Assembly: GCF_030009775.1 (NCBI RefSeq)
Contig: NZ_JASCTH010000001.1
Span: 1 to 64,000, forward strand
Direction of reading: 5' to 3'
DNA: 64,000 nt
Origin: Actinoplanes sandaracinus
GTDB lineage: Bacteria > Actinomycetota > Actinomycetes > Mycobacteriales > Micromonosporaceae
Shown here piece after piece: positions 25,229-32,666 of this stretch. The notes under the pieces were generated by a model. That model did no database searches and was not told where the DNA came from. It worked only from the letters and a program-made list of their open reading frames with translations. The position numbers were made by a program, and so were the translations under genes. The stretch's first letter is position 1; the number at the start of each line of letters is the position of its first letter.

Positions 25229-25271
25229 CGACGAAAGTAGGAACCGAGGGCGCCCGATGCTACTTTCGTCG
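25229..25271. promoter_or_regulatory. Long inverted repeat between the kinase operon and the DUF418 gene
   Basis: Perfect 11-base arms CGACGAAAGTA (25229-25239) and TACTTTCGTCG (25261-25271), 21 bases apart, in the divergent control region. Two half-sites spaced about three helical turns apart (centre to centre) fit a dimeric LuxR-type regulator. A hairpin in the leader RNA is the alternative. Confidence 0.6.
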
Positions 25272-25321
25272 CCCCCGCACCGACGTTCCGGGCTGCCCCG
25301 GTGGACCGGATCCGGGATGGG

Positions 25322-26500
25322 ATGTCGACCATGACGGTCCCTGATGAAGCAACCGCCACGCCGGTGGCGGCCGGAAGCCGGATCCAACTGCTGGACGTCC
25401 TGCGTGGTGTGGCGATCCTCGGCACTCTCGGCACCAACATCTGGATCTTCACGGATCCGCGCGGGCCGGCGGGGGCGCTCATTCCCCCCGAGTCGGCCGG
25501 TGTCGTGGAGACGCTGCTGCGCATGGTCAGCAACGGCAAGTTCCTCGCGCTGCTCACCCTGCTGTTCGGGGTGGGACTGGAGTTGCAGTACCGTTCCGCG
25601 CTCCGGCGGGGGCGGCGCTGGCCCGGCTGGTACCTGTGGCGGGCCGTGCTGCTGCTGGCTGAGGGGGCGCTGCACTATCTGCTGATCTTCGAGTGGGACG
25701 TCCTGATGGCGTACGCCCTCGTCTCCATTCTGATCGCCGGCATGGTGGGGCGCAGCGACCGGGCGGTCCGCGCCTGCATGGCCGTCGCGGCCACCCTCCA
25801 TCTGGCTTTCATCGGCCTGCTCACGGTCGCCGGCGTCGACGGCGGCGGCAGTGACGCCGCGGTGCCCGGCGGCGCGGACCTGTATCGCCTCGGTGGCTAC
25901 CCGGAGCAGGTCGCCGCCCGGATCGAGGGCGTGTGGCTGTACCGCTCCGAATCCATCCTGATCATCCCCCTCACCGTCCTGTTGTTCCTGGCCGGCTCGC
26001 GGCTGCTGCGAGCCGGCGTCTTCACCGCCGGGCCGGCGGGGAGGTCGCTGCGCGGCCGGCTGGCCGTCGTCGGGCTGGGTATCGGCCTGCCGTTGAACCT
26101 GCTCACCTCGTTCGCCGGGCCGCGATGGTTCTTCGTCGACCGGTACGTGTGCGGCCCGCTCGTGGCGCTGGGCCTGCTGGCCGTGGTGACCAGCCTGCTG
26201 CTGCGGACCTCCGGCGGTCAGGGCCGGCGGCGGCTCGCCGACGTGGGCCGCACGGCGTTGTCCTGCTACGTCCTGCAGAACCTGATCTGCGCGGCCCTCT
26301 GTTACGGCTGGGGACTCGGCCTGGCGGGGCGCTTCGCTGAGCTGCGCCCGTGGTGGCCGCCCGTCGCCTGGGCGGCGGTGGCGGCCGGTCTCGTCGTCGC
26401 GGCCGGCTGGTGGCTGCGCCGGTTCGATCGCGGCCCGCTCGAGATCGCCTGGCACTGGGCGTGGCAGCTACCCCAGCGACGGCCCCAGCCGGTCCGCTAG
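25322..26500 (+). CDS. DUF418-type multi-pass membrane protein
   Basis: About 392 residues from ATG 25322 (MSTMTVPDE); ATG 25331 is also possible. The start motif RIQLLDVLRGVAILGTLGTNIW is typical of the YeiB/DUF418 family, and there are about eight to ten membrane helices. The C-terminal DUF418 part has the conserved LADVGRTALSCYVLQNLICAALCYGWGLGL. The function of the family is unsettled; some relatives are acyltransferase-like. It is divergent from a two-component operon that may regulate it. Confidence 0.85.
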   Translation: MSTMTVPDEATATPVAAGSRIQLLDVLRGVAILGTLGTNIWIFTDPRGPAGALIPPESAGVVETLLRMVSNGKFLALLTLLFGVGLELQYRSALRRGRRWPGWYLWRAVLLLAEGALHYLLIFEWDVLMAYALVSILIAGMVGRSDRAVRACMAVAATLHLAFIGLLTVAGVDGGGSDAAVPGGADLYRLGGYPEQVAARIEGVWLYRSESILIIPLTVLLFLAGSRLLRAGVFTAGPAGRSLRGRLAVVGLGIGLPLNLLTSFAGPRWFFVDRYVCGPLVALGLLAVVTSLLLRTSGGQGRRRLADVGRTALSCYVLQNLICAALCYGWGLGLAGRFAELRPWWPPVAWAAVAAGLVVAAGWWLRRFDRGPLEIAWHWAWQLPQRRPQPVR

Positions 26501-26518
26501 TTCTTCCACGGCGATGAC

Positions 26519-26562
26519 CGATTCGTCGGCTCGGTGGTGACAGCGATCAAGCCGACGAATCG
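26519..26562. terminator. Strong hairpin after the DUF418 gene
   Basis: Perfect 13-base arms CGATTCGTCGGCT (26519-26531) and AGCCGACGAATCG (26550-26562) with an 18-base loop, 19 bases after the stop codon. Confidence 0.75.
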
Positions 26563-26632
26563 ATGCCGGGGCTGGAAAGCACGTTCACGACATTGACACA
26601 TGACTATGTCTGATCTAGGTTCGAGCGTATAG

Positions 26633-26646
26633 GGAAAGCGCTTACC
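26633..26646. promoter_or_regulatory. LacI-type operator ahead of the pectinesterase gene
   Basis: GGAAAGCGCTTACC is centred on the AGCGCT core typical of LacI-family sugar regulators in actinobacteria. It lies 42 bases before the ATG, where it would block transcription start. No LacI gene is in the window. Confidence 0.6.
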
Positions 26647-26687
26647 CCCAGGTCGAATCCCCGTGCGACAACCCGGAGGGAATCCCC

Positions 26688-27671
26688 ATGCCCCGCTCCG
26701 CCACCGCTGTCGCAGTCCTCGCGGCAGCCGTTCTCGCCGTGCCCGAGCCGGCGGTCGCCGCGACCTCGTTCACCGTCGCCACCGACGGCTCCGGCAACTA
26801 CACCACCATCCAGGCCGCGATCGCCGCCTCCTCCACCGGCGGCGTGATCACCATCAAGGCCGGCACGTACCACGGCCAGGTGAGGATCCCGGCGAACAAG
26901 TCCGGCATCACCCTCCAGGGCGCCACCGGCGCCTCCGCCGACGTGATCATCACCGGCAGCACGCCGCAGTCCACCGCCGGCGCCGCGGGCAGCGCCACCG
27001 TCCACAATCTGGCGCCGAACAGCACCATCAAAGGCGTGACCATGCAGAACACGTACGGCCCCGGCAGTCAGGCCCTGGCCGTCTACGCCGCCGGCGACCG
27101 GCAGGTCTACCGCAACGTGCGGATGCTGGGCCACCAGGACACCTTCCTGTCCTGGGGCGGCACCGGCGCCGCACAGATCCGGCAGTACGTCTACAAGTCC
27201 TACATCTCGGGTGCGGTCGACTTCATCTACGGCAACGGGGCGGTGGTCATCGACAGCAGCACCATCGAATCCGTCAACCGGAACAGTTCCAACAACGGCT
27301 ACATCACGGCGGCCGCCACCGACGACAGCAACCGCTACGGCATCTTGATCACCCGATCGGTTCTGAAGAGCCCGGCCGCCGCGCAGACGGTCGCCCTGGG
27401 CCGCTGCTGGCACGCCGGCAACGCCTCCGACGCCATCGGCCAGGTCCTGATCCGCGACTCGACGATCGGCGCCCACATCCGCCAGTCCGGCGCCTGGCAG
27501 GACATGAGCGGCTGGTCCTGGCGGACCTGCCGCTTCACCGAGCACAACAACACCGGCGCGGGCAAGACCAACGGCACCACCGACCGCCCCCAGATGAGCG
27601 CGTCCACCGCCGCCGGCTACACCTCCGCCAAGTACCTGGCCGGCTCCGACGGCTGGAATCCGGTCCAGTGA
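26688..27671 (+). CDS. Secreted pectinesterase
   Basis: 327 residues. The signal peptide is MPRSATAVAVLAAAVLAVPEPAVAA with cleavage after AVA. A right-handed beta-helix of carbohydrate esterase family 8 follows: FTVATDGSGNYTTIQAAI at the start, catalytic aspartates in GHQDTFLS and GAVDFIYGNG, and the LGRCW loop with the Arg that contacts the methyl ester. It removes methyl groups from pectin outside the cell. Products could feed the uronate module 20 kb downstream. Control by a LacI-type repressor is suggested by the upstream site. Confidence 0.93.
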   Translation: MPRSATAVAVLAAAVLAVPEPAVAATSFTVATDGSGNYTTIQAAIAASSTGGVITIKAGTYHGQVRIPANKSGITLQGATGASADVIITGSTPQSTAGAAGSATVHNLAPNSTIKGVTMQNTYGPGSQALAVYAAGDRQVYRNVRMLGHQDTFLSWGGTGAAQIRQYVYKSYISGAVDFIYGNGAVVIDSSTIESVNRNSSNNGYITAAATDDSNRYGILITRSVLKSPAAAQTVALGRCWHAGNASDAIGQVLIRDSTIGAHIRQSGAWQDMSGWSWRTCRFTEHNNTGAGKTNGTTDRPQMSASTAAGYTSAKYLAGSDGWNPVQ

Positions 27672-27698
27672 GGCGTCCGGCCGGAAACCCGGCGACCG

Positions 27699-29249
27699 TC
27701 AGCGGCTTCCCGCCGGAACCGTCCTGACGCACAGATAGGGGCGGGACAGCGCGAGCGCCACGCCGGTGAAGGCGATCCCGAGGTAGACCGGCGCCAGGTG
27801 CTCGACGCTGGTATAGCCGATCACCATGTGGACCGCGACCGCCGGCAGGAAGCCCGCCACGGCGGCCCCGGCCAGCGTCCACCACACCCATCCGCTGCCT
27901 CGCCGCCATCCCCACGCGCTGAGCGTCATGATGGCCAGCGCCGCCGCGATCAGGGCGCCGCCGAATCCGGCGCGATCGTGGGCGATGTAGGGCAGGAGGC
28001 GGGGATTCCCCTCCAGCAGCGGAGCGGCGTGGGTGCCCAGAAAGCCCAGGTCCGTCGCGACGAACACATCGGTGAGGCCGACCACGGACACGACCAGGCC
28101 ACCGGTGAGCAGGCCGAGGCCCGTGACGATCATGAGGAGCTGTCCGATGAGCGCCCGCCGGCGCTGCGGCTCCGGCCCGTCCGGGAGCAGCGTCCACCGT
28201 GGCGCGTCCGGGCGGCGGACGACCGTCAGCACGAACATCGGGAACAGCACGACCGTGACGGCCGTGTGCAGCGGCTCGACGAAGCCCGAGCCCAGGAAGT
28301 ACAGGACGCTGGGGAATCCGACCGCCCCCGACAGCAGGTACGACGTGCGCGCCCAGGGCCAGCCCTGCCGGATGCCGCCCCAGGCCAGTCCCGCGTACAG
28401 CACTCCGATGGCGATCATCGTGCCGGCCATGGTGACCCGGTCGTGCTGCAGGAACGGCACGAGGCGCTCGTTGAGCGCCGTCAGCTGTTCGCGGCGCATG
28501 CCCAGGTAGTCGTTGTCGTACCAGAGCAGGACCGGCCCGAGAGTGATCATCGCCGCGCCGATGCCGGCGCCGATCATCCCCGCTCCCACGAGCAGGCCCC
28601 ACAACCAGGCCGGCCAGCGGCGCGGGTCGCGGCCGGCGTCGCGCAGGCCGGGGGCGGGCCGGGACGGCGTCTGCACCTCGATGACCCGCTGGAACCATCC
28701 CGGTCCCGCGGCGACGAGGACACCGGTCGTGGCCAGCACGACGGCGCTCCGGTCGGCCAGCGCCCGCTGCGCCGCCCCGATCGCCGGGTCGGTGAGGCGC
28801 ACGATGCCGTCCGCGGACCCGGAACGGGCCGGCTCGGCATCGACGATGACGCGGTCGACATACGGTTCGAGGGCCGCGGCGACCGCCGGATCCGCGGTCC
28901 GGGCGAACACCGTGCACGTCCGGCCCGCCACGGCCGCCCGCACGGCCGGGACGTCATTCTGCGTCACCGGTCCGATCTCGATCACCCCGGCGCCCTGGAC
29001 GGGCAGGGCACGCACGGCGTCACGGGCGTGACGGACGGGCACCGTCGCGCCGAGCCGGTGGGCCAGCCCGGGAGGCGCGACCCGATGGGCGAACACGGCC
29101 GACACGGCGCGCGCTCCGGCGGGCCGCGACGTCAGAGTCGCGAGCAGATGCAGCGCCGCCCGCTCGGCACGCCGCCGGCCGAGCACGCGGGCAGCTGTCG
29201 AGCGGAGCGGATGATAGGTCCAGTCCGGCACGCGGCCATGATCACACAC
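27699..29249 (-). CDS. Multi-pass membrane protein with a dihydroorotate-dehydrogenase-like N-terminus
   Basis: 516 residues from GTG 29249; GTG 29231 (VPDWTYHPLR) may be the true start. Residues ~10-190 resemble a reduced dihydroorotate dehydrogenase barrel (YHPLRSTAARVLGRRRAERAALHLLA, LPVQGAGVIEIGPVTQ, later DGIVRLTDPAIGAAQRALADRSAVVLATTGVL). The flavin- and substrate-binding residues are not evident. The remainder has about eight to nine membrane helices with no recognised family. It overlaps the monooxygenase stop by eight bases, so the pair is co-transcribed. Function unknown. Confidence 0.7.
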   Translation of the reverse strand: MCDHGRVPDWTYHPLRSTAARVLGRRRAERAALHLLATLTSRPAGARAVSAVFAHRVAPPGLAHRLGATVPVRHARDAVRALPVQGAGVIEIGPVTQNDVPAVRAAVAGRTCTVFARTADPAVAAALEPYVDRVIVDAEPARSGSADGIVRLTDPAIGAAQRALADRSAVVLATTGVLVAAGPGWFQRVIEVQTPSRPAPGLRDAGRDPRRWPAWLWGLLVGAGMIGAGIGAAMITLGPVLLWYDNDYLGMRREQLTALNERLVPFLQHDRVTMAGTMIAIGVLYAGLAWGGIRQGWPWARTSYLLSGAVGFPSVLYFLGSGFVEPLHTAVTVVLFPMFVLTVVRRPDAPRWTLLPDGPEPQRRRALIGQLLMIVTGLGLLTGGLVVSVVGLTDVFVATDLGFLGTHAAPLLEGNPRLLPYIAHDRAGFGGALIAAALAIMTLSAWGWRRGSGWVWWTLAGAAVAGFLPAVAVHMVIGYTSVEHLAPVYLGIAFTGVALALSRPYLCVRTVPAGSR

Positions 29250-30333
29250 GGAAGCCGATCACTGGTGCCATGGAGTGCAGGACCACTGCGGCCGGAGTGA
29301 GCCGGGCGACCAGGTCCCGGATCGCGGCCGCGGGCGCCCAGCCGATCTGCCCGATCGTGTTGAGCCGGGCCGAGCGGCTGACGATCGCCTGGGTGCGGGG
29401 GCGGCGCAGGGCGTCGTACCGGGCGAGCCCGGCCGGCACGTCCGCGACGCCGGCGAGGCAGTCGGCCAGCACCACCGCGTCCTCCAGCGCCTGGCATCCC
29501 CCCTGCCCGAGACTGGGGGTCATGGCGTGCGCGGCGTCGCCCAGCAGCACCGTGGCGCCCCGCACGAACGACGGCAGCGGCGGCAGGTCGTAGAGGTCAT
29601 GGCGGAGCACCGCCTCGGCCGGCACCGCGTCGAGGAGAGCCGGAATGGGCTGCGGCCAGGCCCCGAAGCGGCGCAGCACCTCGGGAAGTTCGCCACCGGG
29701 TGTGACGCCTCCCTCCGGCACCGTCGCCGTGCCGAAGCAGTACACCGATCCACCGGGCAGCGACGCGTACCCGAATCGTTCGCCCCGGCCCCACACGACC
29801 GCGCCCTCGCCCAGGGCCGGCAGGGGGCGGGTCACCATGCGCCAGGCGGTGTGCCCCGCGTACCTCGGCCGGACGTCGGGCCACAGCCCGGCCCGGGTGG
29901 TGCTGCGCAGACCGTCGGCGGCGACCACGAGGTCGGCCTCCGGCGCCCGGGTCACCGTCACCCCGGGACGGAGCACCTCACCGGGCAACGCCTTGAGCAG
30001 GACCTTCAATAGGTCGGCCCGGTGCAGGACGACGAGCGGACAGCCGAACCGGCGCTCCAGCTCGTCGGACGTCACCCGGGTCAGCCAGCGCCCGCGCCGG
30101 TCCTTCGCGCCACCGGCGGCCTCCCTCTCCGCCACGTCCAGCACGTCCGCGAGCAGGCCGAGCCGGTCGAGCGCCCGCAGCGCGTTCGGCCACAGCGAGA
30201 TCCCGGCGCCCACTTCGGTGAAGCCGGGCGCCCGCTCGTACACCGTGACGTCCCAGCCGGTGCGCCGCAGCGCGACGGCGGCGGCCAGCCCGCCGATGCC
30301 GCCCCCGATGATCGCCGCGTTCCGCCCACTCAT
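29242..30333 (-). CDS. FAD-dependent monooxygenase (salicylate/zeaxanthin-hydroxylase-like)
   Basis: 363 residues from MSGRNAAIIGGGIGGLAAAVALRRTG at 30333. Class A flavin monooxygenase: GGGIGG fold at 10-15, the ERAPGFTEVGAGISLWPNALRALDRLGL segment, DLVVAADGLRS (DG motif), and VLLGDAAHAMTPSLGQGGCQALEDA (second FAD motif). It would hydroxylate or epoxidise an aromatic or isoprenoid substrate that the sequence does not reveal. First gene of a two-gene unit with the membrane protein downstream. Confidence 0.88.
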   Translation of the reverse strand: MSGRNAAIIGGGIGGLAAAVALRRTGWDVTVYERAPGFTEVGAGISLWPNALRALDRLGLLADVLDVAEREAAGGAKDRRGRWLTRVTSDELERRFGCPLVVLHRADLLKVLLKALPGEVLRPGVTVTRAPEADLVVAADGLRSTTRAGLWPDVRPRYAGHTAWRMVTRPLPALGEGAVVWGRGERFGYASLPGGSVYCFGTATVPEGGVTPGGELPEVLRRFGAWPQPIPALLDAVPAEAVLRHDLYDLPPLPSFVRGATVLLGDAAHAMTPSLGQGGCQALEDAVVLADCLAGVADVPAGLARYDALRRPRTQAIVSRSARLNTIGQIGWAPAAAIRDLVARLTPAAVVLHSMAPVIGFRV

Positions 30334-30454
30334 GCGGTGACTGTAGCCAGGTGAGCCGGCACCGCGCCGCGCCGCGTCACCGATGACGCGCCGACGGCTG
30401 CGGAGGCGCTGACCTGGCGTACGAAAGGGATAAAGTCGGTTAAAAGCTCTTGGA

Positions 30455-30856
30455 ATGAGGATCATGGCCGCGCCGACCTTCGTGTACGACGGTGACTGCT
30501 CGTTCTGTACCGCCTGTGCCGAGTTCATCGGCCGCCGGATACCGACCAGCGCCCGGCTGGTGCCGTGGCAGTTCGCCGACCTCGACGCCCTGGGTCTCAC
30601 CGTCGAGCAGTGCGACAAGGCGGTGCAGTGGGTCGGCGAGAACACCGCCGCCGGCCCGGACGCCATCGCCCTTCTGCTGCGCGACGCCGGCCGGATGTGG
30701 CGGCTGGCGGGGACCGCGCTGCAGTGGCGGCCGGTGCGGCTCGCGGCCTGGCCGGTGTACCACTGGGTGGCCGAGCATCGCCATCTGCTGCCCGGCGGCA
30801 CCGCGGCGTGTTCGCTGCCGCAGGCCCAGCGCGAGCTGCCCGGACGAACGCGGTGA
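30455..30856 (+). CDS. DCC-family thiol-disulfide oxidoreductase-like protein (DUF393)
   Basis: 133 residues from ATG 30455 (ATG 30464 is also possible). The family-defining motif is TFVYDGDCSFCTACAEFIG (DxxCxxC) in a thioredoxin-like fold, with VPWQF and a C-terminal helix (PVYHWVAEHRHLLP). It is the first of three genes overlapping end to end with a DUF5819 and an HTTM membrane protein, an arrangement that suggests a membrane thiol-redox partner for the HTTM enzyme. Confidence 0.88.
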   Translation: MRIMAAPTFVYDGDCSFCTACAEFIGRRIPTSARLVPWQFADLDALGLTVEQCDKAVQWVGENTAAGPDAIALLLRDAGRMWRLAGTALQWRPVRLAAWPVYHWVAEHRHLLPGGTAACSLPQAQRELPGRTR

Positions 30857-31500
30857 CGGCGCGGGCGCGTGACGGCGCGGCGACACCGAACCCGCCGCGG
30901 GCGCTGCGGGTGGCCATGGGCGCCGTCGCGGCCGTGTGCGTGGCGGTGTCCGTCGCCCACGTGACGCTGGTGTTCCTGCACGTGGCCCCGTCGAACCCGG
31001 TCTCCCAGCGCTACGACCGGCAGATCAGGGGGTGGATCTCTCCGCTGTTCGAGCAGAACTGGATGCTCTTCGCCCCGAACCCGAACGCCACCCGCACCCA
31101 GATCTTCGCGAGAACCGGGACGATGACGGCGGACGGCGGCGGCGAGGTGAGCGACTGGTTCGACATCAGCGCCGTCGACAAGGCCGACACCCGGCACAAC
31201 CCTTACCCGAGCCGTACGACACAGCACATGCTCCGCCGGGCCTGGGACTCCTACGTGGCCACGCACGGCGAGGACGAGATCTCCCACGACGCATGGGCAC
31301 TCACCCGGCAGCGGTATCTGCGCAACATCGCCGTGCGACGGGTCGCCGCGCACAGTTCGCGCCCGTACCAGATGATCCGGCTGAAGTCCGTCACGCAGTG
31401 GATCGCGCCCCCGGATACGGGTGGCCCGGCGCCGACCTATTCGACCGAGCCGTATACCAGGCTTCTGCCCTGGTGGAATGTGACACCCGATGGCAGTTGA
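30853..31500 (+). CDS. DUF5819 family protein, one membrane anchor
   Basis: 215 residues from GTG 30853, which overlaps the preceding stop (GTGA). One membrane helix spans ~21-42 (AVAAVCVAVSVAHVTLVFLHV). The extracytoplasmic domain has the family pattern PSNPVSQRYDRQIRGWISPLFEQNWMLFAPNP and later SRPYQMIRLKS. Genes of this family usually sit beside HTTM proteins, as here. The biochemical role is unknown. Confidence 0.82.
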   Translation: MTARARDGAATPNPPRALRVAMGAVAAVCVAVSVAHVTLVFLHVAPSNPVSQRYDRQIRGWISPLFEQNWMLFAPNPNATRTQIFARTGTMTADGGGEVSDWFDISAVDKADTRHNPYPSRTTQHMLRRAWDSYVATHGEDEISHDAWALTRQRYLRNIAVRRVAAHSSRPYQMIRLKSVTQWIAPPDTGGPAPTYSTEPYTRLLPWWNVTPDGS

Positions 31501-32578
31501 CCAGACTTCCCGCGTACCGCTCACGCCTGACCGGGCAGCTGTCGCGCCGGACGCCACGACCACCGGACGGCTGAGGAGCCACATCGACGGCGCCTACCGT
31601 GTTCTGACCGAGCGGCCGCTGTCGCTGTACGCCGCGGCGTTCATGCGCATCGGGTACGGGTTGCTCTACGCCGTCGTTCTCGTCCGGGAGTTCCCGCACC
31701 GTCACCAGATCTGGGGCCCGGAGTCGCCGTGGACACCGGCCCTGGCGCGCGAGACGTTCGACCAGACCGGCTGGTTCAGCCTTCTCACCCTGTCCGACAG
31801 CCGGCAGTACTTCGAATTCTGCTACGTCGTGGCGCTGCTGACGGCCGTCCTGTTCACGCTCGGCTGGCGGACCCGGGCGGTGTCGGTCCTGTTCGCGATC
31901 GTGGTCGCGTCGTTCTACGGCCGGAACGTGCTGATCGGCGACGGTGGAGACAACCTGGCGCTCCTCATGGCCGTCTACCTGGTCTTCACCGCGTGCGGCC
32001 GGCGCTGGTCCCTCGACGCGCGCCGGGCCCGGCGGCGTGCGCCGGTGGCGTCCCGGCCGGCCGGCGCGCAACCCTCGGGCCGGTGGGCGGCGGCCGGCAT
32101 CGCCCGGCGGTTCACGGCGACGGTCCTGCACAACTGCGCCATGCTGGTGATCATGGCCCAGATGTGCATCCTCTACGGGGCGGCGGGCCTCTACAAGGTG
32201 CAGGGCGACCTGTGGGCCAATGGGACCGCCCTGCACTACGTGCTCCATTCGGACCTGTTCCGGCCGTGGCCCGCGCTGTCGGACTTCGTGGACGACCATC
32301 AGCTCATGGTCGGCGTCGCCAGCTACCTCTCCGTGCTGGTGCAGGTCGCGTTCCCGTTCACCCTGTTCAGCAAGGTGAAGTACGTCGTCCTGGCCATCCT
32401 GGTCGGCATGCATCTGGGCATCGCCGTCCTCCTGGGACTGCCCGTCTTCTCGGGCGTGATGATCCTCGGGGACGCGGTGTTCCTGCCCGACCGGTTCTTC
32501 CGGTCGGTCCCCCGGCTCTGGCGCGCCCTGCGCGCACGGCGGCGCGGGCCGGGCACACCGGCGCTGACCACGCCCTGA
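31490..32578 (+). CDS. HTTM-domain membrane protein (vitamin K-dependent carboxylase-like)
   Basis: 362 residues, overlapping the previous gene by 11 bases. About six to seven membrane helices begin at SLYAAAFMRIGYGLLYAVVLVREF. The HTTM core includes LGWRTRAVSVLFAIVVASFYGRN, GGDNLALLMAVYLVFTACG and MCILYGAAGLYKVQGDLWANGTALHYVL. HTTM proteins resemble the membrane part of gamma-glutamyl carboxylase, but whether bacterial ones carboxylate anything is unknown. With the DCC and DUF5819 genes it forms a compact operon. Confidence 0.87.
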   Translation: MAVDQTSRVPLTPDRAAVAPDATTTGRLRSHIDGAYRVLTERPLSLYAAAFMRIGYGLLYAVVLVREFPHRHQIWGPESPWTPALARETFDQTGWFSLLTLSDSRQYFEFCYVVALLTAVLFTLGWRTRAVSVLFAIVVASFYGRNVLIGDGGDNLALLMAVYLVFTACGRRWSLDARRARRRAPVASRPAGAQPSGRWAAAGIARRFTATVLHNCAMLVIMAQMCILYGAAGLYKVQGDLWANGTALHYVLHSDLFRPWPALSDFVDDHQLMVGVASYLSVLVQVAFPFTLFSKVKYVVLAILVGMHLGIAVLLGLPVFSGVMILGDAVFLPDRFFRSVPRLWRALRARRRGPGTPALTTP

Positions 32579-32666
32579 AACCCACCCCCCGGAGAAGCCG
32601 GAGCCGCGAGGCCGGCGCCGCCGAAGCGGACGCCGGACCCGCGGCTGCGTGCCGGGGAGAAACGCG

